A stretch of DNA of 64,000 nucleotides from Moanibacter sp964542645 (GTDB taxonomy: Bacteria > Verrucomicrobiota > Verrucomicrobiia > Opitutales > UBA2987). The DNA lies in contig CAZIUG010000015.1 in NCBI GenBank assembly GCA_964542645.1, positions 124,001 through 188,000 on the forward strand. Direction: 5' to 3'. Both the position numbers and the translations under genes were made by a program. Numbering within the stretch: the stretch's first letter is position 1; the number at the start of each line of letters is the position of its first letter. Positions 47,877-55,621 of the stretch are shown piece by piece. Under the pieces are notes generated by a model that saw nothing but the letters and a program-made list of their open reading frames with translations, was not told the origin of the DNA and ran no database searches.

Positions 47877-48313
47877 TCTTACATCACCTAGCTTCTCTTT
47901 TCGTTTATCAGACCCATGTCTTATTCTATACTATTTTAGGTTCTGGGTTGATGCCATGCTTAACACCTATAGTCAAGACACCTGCATATTACATGTAATC
48001 GCCAAACAACCATCTAGGTGTACTCATCAAATTCCTAGCGGCACACAGCGCAATCAATCTAAAAGGCCATAGAGTCCGAACTTTCTCCCAATCCCCTAGT
48101 CCCCACGAATGCAGTAATACCCGTCCTCGGTAACCGTTGACTAGAGCTTGACAAGCGAATGCCTCCTAGAAGGATCTTCGATCGAACACCATAAGCAGAT
48201 CCCTTCATTCTATCAGTAAGGCGGGATTGGCAATCGGCAAGCCAACAGTAAACAGTCCCACTCGCGATCTTGCCTCTTAATTGTGCTCCCGAATCTTGGA
48301 CTCGAAATGAATC
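47877..48313. other. intergenic region between aminotransferase and MFS genes
   Basis: About 437 bp between divergent starts. No protein-like frame was seen. A TTGACA hexamer occurs at about 48147, but the sequence 17 nt downstream does not give a credible -10 box, so no promoter is called. Confidence 0.35.
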
Positions 48314-49657
48314 ATGAAGTCGATTTGGTCATCAGATTTTCCCTTTAACCCCAGGAAGTTCCCATTCTTCTACGGATGGTGGATCGTTTTGGTAGGCACA
48401 ATAGGAGCCGTAGCAACCATGCCCGGACAGACAGGAGGTGTCAGCGTATTTACTGATATAATTATTAAGGAACTAGAACTGACACGCCTTCAAGTCAGCT
48501 CTGCTTACATGGTTGGAACCGCAGCAAGCGGCTTTCTTCTTCCCTGGGGTGGAATTTTCTTCGACCAATTCGGTGCTCGCCGGTCAGCAACATTCTCCAC
48601 ATTAGGACTTGGCATTGCGGCCCTATTTTTCAGCCAGGTTGACCGTGTAGCCTATGCACTAAGGCTTCTAACTAAATCTGAAGAAGGTTGGTTAATAGAA
48701 TTTTTTGTAATATGCAGCTGTTTCTTCTTTCTTCGGTATTTTGGACAGGGAATGCTATCTCTTTCTAGCCGGAATATGATAGCACTCTGGTTTGATCGAT
48801 TTCGAGGTATGGTGCTTTCAATATCGGGAGTCATTGGGGTTATCGCCTTCGCATTAGGTCCCAAGATTCTCAATTACGGCATTCAAAATATCGGTTGGCG
48901 GGGGACATGGATTATCGTCGGAATTACTCTTTTCCTATACTCCGTTTTTATCATTTGGATCTTCTATCGGAACAGTCCAGAGGAATGCGGACTGGTTATG
49001 GATGGTTCACTGGACGCGCAAGCAAAAGATAGACCGAAAAACCCAGATAGTATTTTTGTGAAAGAGTTCAGAAAAGATGAGGCTCTTTCCACCTATTCAT
49101 TTTGGGTTTTCACACTTTCCCTCTCTTGGGCTAGCCTCTACGGGACAGGCTATGTATTTCACATCGTTTCAGTAGGGGATGAACTTGGATTGCCCCAAGG
49201 AGAGATCCTTGATTTTCTCATTCAATCTTCTTTTATAGCGGTAATAACGATGCTTGTAACGGGTTGGATAAGTAATTACATCCGTCTAAAATACATCCTA
49301 TTATTCGTCAGCATGGCCGCGGTCTGTTGGCCATTAGGAGTGTTACTGATGCCCACGATTCTTGGTCATCTTCTCATAGTCACTGGATTAGGCATGCTTT
49401 TCGGTGGATCTGCAATCCTTAGCACTTTGGTTTGGCCCCGATTCTTCGGGCGTCTTCATCTCGGTGCAATCAGTGGAGTTGCTACAAAATGGGCAGTCAT
49501 TGGGAGCTCGCTTGGACCACTCTGTTTTGCAATTTCGCGTTCGGTTGGAGGTAGCTATCGGTTAATATGCGTAGTTTCTATCGGTGTAGGGCTAATACTT
49601 GCGGTAGGGACATTGTTCGCCGACAATCCGCAAAGAAGATTGTCCATCTCGAGATAG
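48314..49657 (+). CDS. MFS transporter, monocarboxylate/oxalate-formate-like
   Basis: A 447-residue major facilitator with about 12 membrane segments. The N-terminal helix YGWWIVLVGTIGAVATMPGQTGG and FFDQFGARRSAT (about 79-90) at the end of helix 2 fit the MCT/OFA-type arrangement, with the intracellular loop 2-3 motif (D/N-x-x-G-x-R). It probably carries an organic anion, possibly linked to the adjacent amidase product or to the amine-degradation genes. It terminates directly against the convergent amidase gene: their stops are at adjacent trinucleotides. No substrate can be assigned. Confidence 0.9.
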   Translation: MKSIWSSDFPFNPRKFPFFYGWWIVLVGTIGAVATMPGQTGGVSVFTDIIIKELELTRLQVSSAYMVGTAASGFLLPWGGIFFDQFGARRSATFSTLGLGIAALFFSQVDRVAYALRLLTKSEEGWLIEFFVICSCFFFLRYFGQGMLSLSSRNMIALWFDRFRGMVLSISGVIGVIAFALGPKILNYGIQNIGWRGTWIIVGITLFLYSVFIIWIFYRNSPEECGLVMDGSLDAQAKDRPKNPDSIFVKEFRKDEALSTYSFWVFTLSLSWASLYGTGYVFHIVSVGDELGLPQGEILDFLIQSSFIAVITMLVTGWISNYIRLKYILLFVSMAAVCWPLGVLLMPTILGHLLIVTGLGMLFGGSAILSTLVWPRFFGRLHLGAISGVATKWAVIGSSLGPLCFAISRSVGGSYRLICVVSIGVGLILAVGTLFADNPQRRLSISR

Positions 49658-51124
49658 TTATATATTCGAGAGATTCGGCCTATGTTCCGTCCAAGGTCGA
49701 GCTTTCTCAAAAGCCGCAGAGGCGGCAAGCACAGTTTTCTCGTCACGCATTGCACCGATAATGTGAAGACCAATAGGCAAACCACCGGCAGAGAACCCAC
49801 AAGGAATACTTGCGGCAGGGTTGCCTGTCAGGTTAAATAGGGGTGTAAAAGGAATAAAACCCCACCGTCGATTCGCAACCACACAACCCCCAATTTCAGA
49901 AGGTGGTTCGTTAATAGGAAATGCGGGCACTGCTGTAACTGGAGTAAGAAGTACATCGTAACGGCCAAAGAAATTCTGAGTATAATTCCGACATCTACCA
50001 ATTAAATTAAGGGCACTAATATATCGAATGGCGGAGCATGCGCGTCCATTCTCCAAGTTCTCCCGAAAGTAATCGGTCAACTGCGCTGCTATATCTGGGT
50101 TCTTAAGAAATTTTCCGTATGCCGCATACCCTCGAACACAAAAGTAATCGAGAAAGCCAGACATGAAATCCTCGTTATCTTTGGGTCGAAAGTCTACCTC
50201 TTCGACTTCTGCACCAAGCTCAGAGAAAACTTCTGCCGCTTTAAGCACAACATTCGCAACTTCAGAATCAACCGCAGCGCCTCCTAAAGTCAGGCTAAGC
50301 CCCATCTTTAGATTACGAACCTCACTCCCTAGTGCAGTCGTAAAGTCAGGCGGTTCCTCATTTATCGTGGTGTATTCTGCCTCAGGGGAAGGACCGGACA
50401 ATACATTAAGCAAAACAGCCGAATCGCGAACTGTCCCTGTCATCGGGCCAACCGAAGAATTATTAACCGGGTGCCAAGAATGTTCGCTCGATAAGCGACG
50501 TGGCACCCTCCCCTGGGTAGCCTTTATACCGTAAATGCCACTGAATGCACACGGAATACGAATCGACCCCCCACCATCGCTTCCTTGGGCTATCGATGTC
50601 ATTCCGGCCGCCACCGAAACCGCCGCGCCGCCACTAGAACCTCCAGGTGTATGTTTTAAATTCCATGGATTCCGTGAAGGACCAAATACGGCATTCTCAG
50701 TTGTACCAGCGTGGCCAAACTCCGGTGTGTTCGTCTTGCCGATAATAATGCCGCCAGCACTCCGAATTCTTTCCACACAAAGAGCATCGGTATCGGCTAT
50801 CTCATCAGCAGGAATCGACCCATGTGTTAAGCGTACCCCAGCCACTCCTTCTAAATCCTTGATCGGAACGGGAATTCCATGAAGGGGGCCTAGCTTATCA
50901 CCCCGCATTACCGCTGTTTCCGCCACTCGGGCTGCCTCAATTGCCTCATCTCCAATAATCGTAATATAACCGCCCAGTTTACTGTTATTCGCATCAATGC
51001 CACGCAACGTTGCCTCTACTAATTCTACCGGTGAGAGTTCTTTAGCCCCGATCATTCGACGGAGTTCGTAAGCAGGTGTGTAACCAGGGGAAGTTGCATC
51101 AAACATACTTTCAATCCATGGCAT
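49658..51124 (-). CDS. amidase-signature family amidase
   Basis: A 488-residue enzyme. The catalytic triad is Lys89 (VPIKDLEGV), cis-Ser163/164 (GGSSGG) and Ser187 (GGGSIRIP), all intact. The signature region GGSSGGAAVSVAAG is followed by SDGGGSIRIPCAFSGIYG (about 182-199). It hydrolyses an acyl amide to acid plus ammonia; relatives include aryl acylamidases, fatty acid amide hydrolases and GatA-like proteins. The absence of GatB/GatC neighbours argues against a role in tRNA amidation. No Shine-Dalgarno. The stop abuts that of the MFS transporter. Confidence 0.92.
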   Translation of the reverse strand: MPWIESMFDATSPGYTPAYELRRMIGAKELSPVELVEATLRGIDANNSKLGGYITIIGDEAIEAARVAETAVMRGDKLGPLHGIPVPIKDLEGVAGVRLTHGSIPADEIADTDALCVERIRSAGGIIIGKTNTPEFGHAGTTENAVFGPSRNPWNLKHTPGGSSGGAAVSVAAGMTSIAQGSDGGGSIRIPCAFSGIYGIKATQGRVPRRLSSEHSWHPVNNSSVGPMTGTVRDSAVLLNVLSGPSPEAEYTTINEEPPDFTTALGSEVRNLKMGLSLTLGGAAVDSEVANVVLKAAEVFSELGAEVEEVDFRPKDNEDFMSGFLDYFCVRGYAAYGKFLKNPDIAAQLTDYFRENLENGRACSAIRYISALNLIGRCRNYTQNFFGRYDVLLTPVTAVPAFPINEPPSEIGGCVVANRRWGFIPFTPLFNLTGNPAASIPCGFSAGGLPIGLHIIGAMRDEKTVLAASAAFEKARPWTEHRPNLSNI

Positions 51125-51306
51125 AAAAATCGAAGTCCGTCGATTTTTTTGTCGCAGTATTAACCGGTTGAAACCGGTGATAACAGTGACCAGGGATAGG
51201 TCCTAATCTCAGTAGGACCCTAAGAATCGAGACCACACATAGTGGTCTAATTCACCTCACGGTAGCCAATGTTAAACCGAACCTCCGCAAGAATTTAACT
51301 CGTTGT

Positions 51307-52038
51307 TTAAAGCTTCTTGTCCGAAAAATTCAACCCACAGTAATCGGGCTTGCTTCCATTCTCTGAACGCAAGTGGCGCCAACGACCAGCACGAGGAGAC
51401 TCCCCATCGAATACTGCCGTCGTGCAAGAAGAACAACCTATACTCGCATACCCCTTAGCATAAAGTTTATGGACTGGAAGTTGATACTTATCATTGTAAG
51501 CATTAATATCCTTGTCGTTCCAGTCGAAGAGCGGATGAAACACTTTGCAATCGAGATTTGGATCGAAGCTAACACAATTAATTCCCATACGCTTCCCGCC
51601 TTCCTCCCGCATCATTCCGTTTATAATTGCCTGGAACTTAAATGTCTCCTTCGCCCTCCTGAGAGGCTGTTCTCTACGCAGAGAACAGCAAAGAGGCTGC
51701 CCATCGATATATCTACTCAGTTCAACACCATATTTCTCCCATTGCTTTTCTGGACTTAATTCTGGTTTCACTGAATCGATATTCAGACCATACTTCCGAA
51801 TGAATAAATCTCTTATTTCCAATGTTTCTGGGAAGTGAAATTGGGTGTTGATAAAGACAATCCGGATTGAAGCGTTAAGTCGGGAAATCATATGCATGAT
51901 TACACCGGATGTTTTCTGCATGCTGGAAAGCTGAACAGCCTTTTCACCATAGACTTCATCAATTAGCTTCACCCTATCCAATGCTTCGATCGAGCTATAG
52001 CACTCTGAGTCTATACTGTCGGTTGAGAAAGTTCTCAT
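51307..52038 (-). CDS. cysH: assimilatory APS/PAPS reductase CysH
   Basis: A 243-residue reductase. The phosphosulfate-binding loop is LSSMQKTSG (37-45), followed by FINTQFHFPETLEIRD (62-77). [4Fe-4S]-type cysteine pairs are Cys117-Cys118 and Cys202-x2-Cys205, followed by SPRAGRWRH (214-222), pointing to APS specificity. The C-terminal Cys234 in YCGLN corresponds to the catalytic ECGLH motif. Reduction of (P)APS to sulfite with thioredoxin is step two of assimilatory sulfate reduction for cysteine synthesis. I chose the ATG at 52038 because it overlaps the stop of the upstream small gene in ATGA; a GTG extension to 52182 in this frame is possible. The leader holds a terminator and a Cys-rich frame. 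Confidence 0.9.
   Translation of the reverse strand: MRTFSTDSIDSECYSSIEALDRVKLIDEVYGEKAVQLSSMQKTSGVIMHMISRLNASIRIVFINTQFHFPETLEIRDLFIRKYGLNIDSVKPELSPEKQWEKYGVELSRYIDGQPLCCSLRREQPLRRAKETFKFQAIINGMMREEGGKRMGINCVSFDPNLDCKVFHPLFDWNDKDINAYNDKYQLPVHKLYAKGYASIGCSSCTTAVFDGESPRAGRWRHLRSENGSKPDYCGLNFSDKKL
51666..51689 (-). repeat. 10-bp hairpin in cysH at the Cys-Cys codons
   Basis: GCTGTTCTCT, a 4-nt ACGC loop, then the exact complement AGAGAACAGC. It covers the CCSLRREQ codons around the first Fe-S cysteine pair. No T-run follows in the transcript direction, so it is not a terminator. Confidence 0.85.
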
Positions 52039-52238
52039 GGAACAAAACTCGAAAGGATTATATTCCTTCTTTTCTTCGCCACTTTGAGAGACTTTGTACT
52101 TAAAGTTCGGCGAATCCTCTTCTTTGTCTGAGGAGTCGGATGAATTGTGTAGTGAATAAACCAGGTTCCATTGTTGTTCCACAGATGGTGAGTCGGATTG
52201 TCTGCGTTAATTCGCACTGATGAATCTTTTCCGCTCAT
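52035..52238 (-). CDS. small basic protein resembling an integrase arm-type N-terminal domain
   Basis: A 67-residue frame whose stop overlaps the cysH ATG (ATGA), so the two are translationally coupled. Its middle (WNNNGTWFIHYTIHPTP) and basic part (KKRIRRTLSTKSLKVAKKRR) resemble the N-terminal AP2-like/arm-binding three-stranded sheet of tyrosine recombinases (a GTW-x-x-x-Y strand, then a basic RRSLGTK-type strand). No catalytic recombinase domain follows. I recall similar free-standing 65-70 residue proteins in Verrucomicrobiota, which is not verified here. It may be a DNA- or RNA-binding regulator of the cysH operon, or a decayed integrase fragment. The start lies 12 nt after the T-run of a terminator. 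Confidence 0.65.
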   Translation of the reverse strand: MSGKDSSVRINADNPTHHLWNNNGTWFIHYTIHPTPQTKKRIRRTLSTKSLKVAKKRRNIILSSFVP

Positions 52239-52250
52239 ATGCTTTTATTT

Positions 52251-52288
52251 AAAAAAAGAAACCCCGGAGTCCTAATGGACTGCGGGGT
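52251..52288 (-). terminator. intrinsic terminator in the cysH leader
   Basis: On the minus strand, ACCCCGCAGTCC and GGACTCCGGGGT form a 12-bp stem with a single internal mismatch and a 4-nt loop (ATTA), followed by TTCTTTTTTT. This is a strong Rho-independent terminator. It ends only 12 nt before the start codon of the small cysH-coupled gene, so that gene's transcription would need read-through or a promoter overlapping the terminator itself. Confidence 0.9.
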
Positions 52289-52318
52289 CTAAATTCTTGA
52301 TAATTGATTGAGTAAGTC

Positions 52319-52423
52319 TTAGTGCCTAATCCCACAGCCAACATGTTTATTAGCGCTACAACACATACATGAGCAGACCCCCGCTGCTAATAAAAGGATC
52401 CCTATGGCTGGAATAAATCTCAT
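52319..52423 (-). CDS. Cys-codon-rich 34-residue leader peptide or small lipoprotein
   Basis: Starts ATG at 52423 and stops TAA at 52319. A hydrophobic core (IPAIGILLLAAGV, residues 4-16) is followed by VCSCMCC (16-22) and a short tail containing GCG (29-31), giving five Cys in 34 residues. The stop is 30 nt before the terminator stem upstream of the cysH operon. The codons GGC-TGT-GGG (52339-52331) can pair with the terminator's 5' arm (52287-52277). This fits a cysteine-responsive attenuation leader. The alternative is a genuine secreted lipoprotein-like peptide with its own terminator, since the N-terminus looks like a signal peptide. No promoter was located. Confidence 0.6.
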   Translation of the reverse strand: MRFIPAIGILLLAAGVCSCMCCSANKHVGCGIRH

Positions 52424-52547
52424 ATTTGCCCAGTCTCATCCATATTCAGAAACCAGTCAAAGATTTTAACTGTCATAAGCTAAACCCAATCAATCCCGAA
52501 TAACCGGAAGAAAATTGTAACTATTGGATAGCGATTTAGAAATACCA

Positions 52548-52841
52548 ATGAAACCGGAAAAATCCGATGAAGAAAAAGCAGAGGTGGAGAAGGCTCTTTC
52601 CTGCTCGCTAATGAGGATCCCTCGCATGGATATCCATACGGTGCGCGAATTGATGCGGGTAGGATTCACAGAGATCCACCAACTTTCTGGACGCTCTCCC
52701 GAAGTCATCTTCGAAGAGATTCAGAAATTGGTACCACAAACTCCCCGAGATCGCCTCTTCCACGTCCGGATGGCGGTATACTACTCCGAGACTGAGAATC
52801 CTAATCCTGAACTTCTCCACCCATGGGCCTGGAAAGATTGA
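52548..52841 (+). CDS. Cdd1-like helix-hairpin-helix protein (pathogenicity locus family)
   Basis: A protein of about 97 residues. A central helix-hairpin-helix-like stretch (LMRIPRMDIHTVRELMRVGFTEIHQLSG) precedes the strongly conserved C-terminus RMAVYYSETENPNPELLHPWAWKD, in which the P-(D/N)-P-E-L-x-x-x-x-W-x-W-K-D pattern is the Cdd1 family hallmark. These proteins are usually predicted nucleic-acid-binding; their function is not established. I used the ATG at 52548; a TTG at 52524 would add eight residues. It is followed after 42 bp by the LON-domain gene, and the two may be co-transcribed. Confidence 0.8.
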   Translation: MKPEKSDEEKAEVEKALSCSLMRIPRMDIHTVRELMRVGFTEIHQLSGRSPEVIFEEIQKLVPQTPRDRLFHVRMAVYYSETENPNPELLHPWAWKD

Positions 52842-52883
52842 CAATTCCCAGTTCTAATTCTCCCAATTCATCTTATATCCTCT

Positions 52884-53519
52884 ATGTTCAAAGATTTCGA
52901 TATCCCCAAAGAAGTTCCAGTAATGACATTACCTGATACCGTCTTCTTCCCGCATGTGGTCATGCCACTCCTGATCTTCGAACCCCGATATCGGAAAATG
53001 ATTTTTGATGTTCTAAGCAGCCACTGCCTCTTTGCTGTAGCTGGATTGGATAAAAAGGCGGCCGCATCTGAACCCTCATCGGAACCACTCTATCAAACTG
53101 CATCAATCGGAATTGTGCGGGCGTGCTATGGGAATAAAGACGGGACCTCGAAGCTCTTTCTTCAAGGACTATGTCGCATTCAGATTGACCGAATAGTTCA
53201 AGAGAATCCATACCGACTTATCGCAATCACTCCGGTACAAAATCACTATCAGCAAGTCGATGATGATCTCGACCCATACCGCCGAAAACTGTTGGGATTG
53301 CTGGAGGAACTGGGTAAACTGGGTGACGGATTTTATTTGCAGCTAATGAAATCACTCGAAATGGTGAAAAATGCTGAAGTTTTCATCGATCTTGCAGCCG
53401 ATTCGTTCCAAATTGACCCTATTGATAAACAAAGGCTTCTTGAGATCTTCGATACCAAGGCGAGGTATCAATTTCTGATATCCAAAGTAGAGTGTATCCA
53501 AACGAAGAAAAAGAAATGA
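52884..53519 (+). CDS. LON protease substrate-binding (LAN) domain protein
   Basis: A 211-residue protein with the ATP-dependent protease La N-terminal (LAN/PUA-like) fold only. The first strand-helix set VPVMTLPDTVFFPHVVMPLLIFEPRYRKMI (about 10-39) is the family signature, followed by the ASIGIVRACYG stretch (about 73-83) and the FLQGLCRIQIDRI strand. No ATPase or protease domain follows, as is common for stand-alone LON-domain proteins, whose role is uncertain (substrate or peptide binding). It lies just after a Cdd1-like gene and ends 37 bp from the convergent hisI gene. Confidence 0.85.
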   Translation: MFKDFDIPKEVPVMTLPDTVFFPHVVMPLLIFEPRYRKMIFDVLSSHCLFAVAGLDKKAAASEPSSEPLYQTASIGIVRACYGNKDGTSKLFLQGLCRIQIDRIVQENPYRLIAITPVQNHYQQVDDDLDPYRRKLLGLLEELGKLGDGFYLQLMKSLEMVKNAEVFIDLAADSFQIDPIDKQRLLEIFDTKARYQFLISKVECIQTKKKK

Positions 53520-53555
53520 GGATTGCCGATAGGAATTGGAGGAAATCCTATCATA

Positions 53556-53987
53556 TCACCCCGTCTCCTGTGGACTCTCAAGGTGAGTAAGAAATTGATT
53601 CTTGTGAATCTTGCGATAGAAGCATCCGAATCGATATCCACCCTCTGCATCCTGCGTATGGCAGGCACCTTCGCCAACCATACGAACTCTATAAAGCAGT
53701 GAATTCTGTTCGCAATTTATCCTGATTTCATCAACAATAAGGAAATTGCCACTGCTTTTCCCTTTAACCCAAAGTTCGTTCCTAGAACTGCTCCAGAAAG
53801 TCGCTTTTTTTGTTTTAAAAGTTGCTTCCAAAGCAACTTTATTGACGTATCCAACAAGCAGTACCTCACCACTTTCTACTTCTTGGACAACCGTCGGCAA
53901 AAGCGCTTGTCCGTTTGCCACAACGCTCTCCAGCTTTCCGAAATCGATTGCCAAACTGTTTCCCTCTTCCAGTTCGCTAGGCATCAT
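53556..53987 (-). CDS. hisI: phosphoribosyl-AMP cyclohydrolase HisI
   Basis: A 143-residue enzyme opening the pyrimidine ring of phosphoribosyl-AMP in histidine synthesis. Recognisable features are LLPTVVQEVESGEVLLVGYVN (about 29-49), the WVKGKSSGN loop (73-81), and three conserved cysteines, Cys92, Cys109 and Cys122, with His110 (GACHT). In most HisI proteins the metal loop reads DCDxD; here it is NCEQN (91-95), and an insertion (AEGGYRFG) separates the last two cysteines. The Shine-Dalgarno AAAGGAG lies 9 nt before the first ATG, supporting the start. The hisE-type second half is absent, so the enzyme is monofunctional. No other his genes are nearby. Confidence 0.88.
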   Translation of the reverse strand: MMPSELEEGNSLAIDFGKLESVVANGQALLPTVVQEVESGEVLLVGYVNKVALEATFKTKKATFWSSSRNELWVKGKSSGNFLIVDEIRINCEQNSLLYRVRMVGEGACHTQDAEGGYRFGCFYRKIHKNQFLTHLESPQETG

Positions 53988-54480
53988 TCCTGAATTCTCC
54001 TTTCTTCTCCATTCTCTAATAACTTTAACAACTGGATCATTTGACCCGTCTGATATTTCGCTTTCTCGTACCCACCGTGAAAAGTCCTCGGAAATAGAAA
54101 AGAATAGGAAAGATGATATCGAGGAAAACTTTCGCCACTTTAAAGAATATGATGTTTAAACTCAATGTCATCCAAAGCGGCTGAATGAGGAATCATACCG
54201 AGCCAAGAATATATTATCCATACCTCTAGATACAATCTCGTCGAACCAAAAATAAGAGCAGTTGGGGGTAATCGCAGAAACAGTATGCTAATTGAAAAGG
54301 GCCAAGACCTCTTGCCTGCAATACCTATAACCACATTTTTTGTAAAATGCCCGAACCTTTGATACCTCTCTGAACCAAGGTTACTTTCTGACCTGCTAAG
54401 CAACATTCGAGACCAACCAAACCCATAAAATCAGCATTCTACATCACGACCAGCAAGAAACAGGCTTAAATCCTAAAATT
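53988..54480. other. intergenic region between hisI and the GMD-like gene
   Basis: About 493 bp without a recognised gene. In the hisI frame the sequence upstream stays open to 54156 with a plausible protein-like composition (SRWVRESEISDGSND) but contains no start codon, so it may be a decayed coding segment. An 88-codon minus-strand frame at 54140-54406 looks non-coding. No terminator was seen. Confidence 0.4.
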
Positions 54481-55485
54481 CTAAGTGGGCACTTTCCCAA
54501 GCGAACCTCTCATAACCTTCAGCTCAGCCTCGACCAACCTTTCAGCCATCTCCGCGAAACCCACCTTCTGTTTCCATCCAAGCCTATCTCGAGCCTTACT
54601 AGGATTGCCCTTCTGAGGATGAAGCTCAACCCGACGAGCCAGACTCGCATCAAAATCAACGTGTGCTTCCCAGTCGAGATTAACTACTCTAAAGCAAGCA
54701 TCGACCAGTTCCTGAACAGAATGCGATTCACCAGTTGCAAACACATAATCTTCGATTTCATCCTCTTGCAACATCTGCCAAATTCCATAAACAAAATCTG
54801 GAGCCCAGCCCCAGTCTCTTTTAGCATCGAGATTTCCCAGCTGCAATCGATCCAGGATCCCCGTCTTTATAGCAGCAACTCCACGTGCAATTTTCTTGGA
54901 AACAAACTCAGGACTCCTTCTCGGGGACTCGTGGTTAAAAAGGATGCCTGATCCACAGGGAATTCCGTAGTTCTCCCGATAGATGGAAACCAATTGCTGA
55001 GAATAGGCTTTGGCTGCTCCATAGGGAGTTGCCATCCGAACAGGAGTAGTTTCATCCTGAACTGCTTCGTCCGTCTTCCCGAAAACCTCACAACTAGAAG
55101 CAAAGAATAACCGAGCAGGTTGATCTAGGAAGCGATTGAGCTCAAGCAACTGCAAGGTGTAGGTAGCGTTGCTATGTAAAGTCTCTTCCGGAAGATCAAA
55201 ACTCAGCCTTGGGCTGCTTTGGCCAGCAAGATGGTAGATTTCATCTGGCCTAACTTTGTTGATAATTAGTCCCATTTGCACACTGTCGAAGTCCTCCATC
55301 GCGTGAATGAAGAGACGGCGCCCCAAAATCCCATCAATCCCCATCAAGTGAGCTAGATTCCCGGAAGACAACCTTGAAGGATCACGGGTGACCCCATGAA
55401 CCTCATATTCTTTTCCCAAGAGGAGGTCACAAAGATATGAACCATCTTGTCCCGATATACCCGTTATGAGTGCTTTTTTCGCCAT
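54481..55485 (-). CDS. GDP-mannose 4,6-dehydratase-like nucleotide-sugar dehydratase
   Basis: A 334-residue extended short-chain dehydrogenase. The NAD(P) loop is GISGQDGSYL (9-18), the catalytic set includes Ser in SSCEVFG (about 129-135) and YGAAK (about 155-159), and YHLAGQSSPRLSF (about 84-96) and NHESPRR (about 184-190) are characteristic of GDP-mannose dehydratases (here NHESPR matches GMD's well-known motif). It would convert GDP-mannose to the 4-keto-6-deoxy sugar for fucose/rhamnose-type surface glycans. No glycosyltransferase neighbours are seen. Upstream is a leader-like arrangement with a Leu-rich peptide and a GC-rich hairpin. Confidence 0.9.
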   Translation of the reverse strand: MAKKALITGISGQDGSYLCDLLLGKEYEVHGVTRDPSRLSSGNLAHLMGIDGILGRRLFIHAMEDFDSVQMGLIINKVRPDEIYHLAGQSSPRLSFDLPEETLHSNATYTLQLLELNRFLDQPARLFFASSCEVFGKTDEAVQDETTPVRMATPYGAAKAYSQQLVSIYRENYGIPCGSGILFNHESPRRSPEFVSKKIARGVAAIKTGILDRLQLGNLDAKRDWGWAPDFVYGIWQMLQEDEIEDYVFATGESHSVQELVDACFRVVNLDWEAHVDFDASLARRVELHPQKGNPSKARDRLGWKQKVGFAEMAERLVEAELKVMRGSLGKVPT

Positions 55486-55559
55486 CTAATCAGTCCGTTG
55501 TCTTCTCTATTTTGGACTCAATCGGTCCGTGTCCTCTCTTTAAAAAGCAACACAAAATC

Positions 55560-55591
55560 AAGGGGCCGCAGTTTTTCAACCGCGGCCCCTT
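55560..55591 (-). terminator. GC-rich hairpin, possible terminator or attenuator upstream of the GMD-like gene
   Basis: AAGGGGCCGC and GCGGCCCCTT form a perfect 10-bp stem around a 12-nt loop. On the minus strand it is followed by GATTTTGTG, an imperfect T-rich tract, which makes it a possible intrinsic terminator. It lies 74 nt before the start of the GMD-like gene and 30 nt after the stop of a Leu-rich leader frame. Confidence 0.55.
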
Positions 55592-55621
55592 CTCCCAATA
55601 TGCAAAACACCGACAGACTAA

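Noticed and set aside
54140..54406. 88-codon minus-strand frame near hisI
   Set aside because: Composition does not resemble a real protein and there is no start context.
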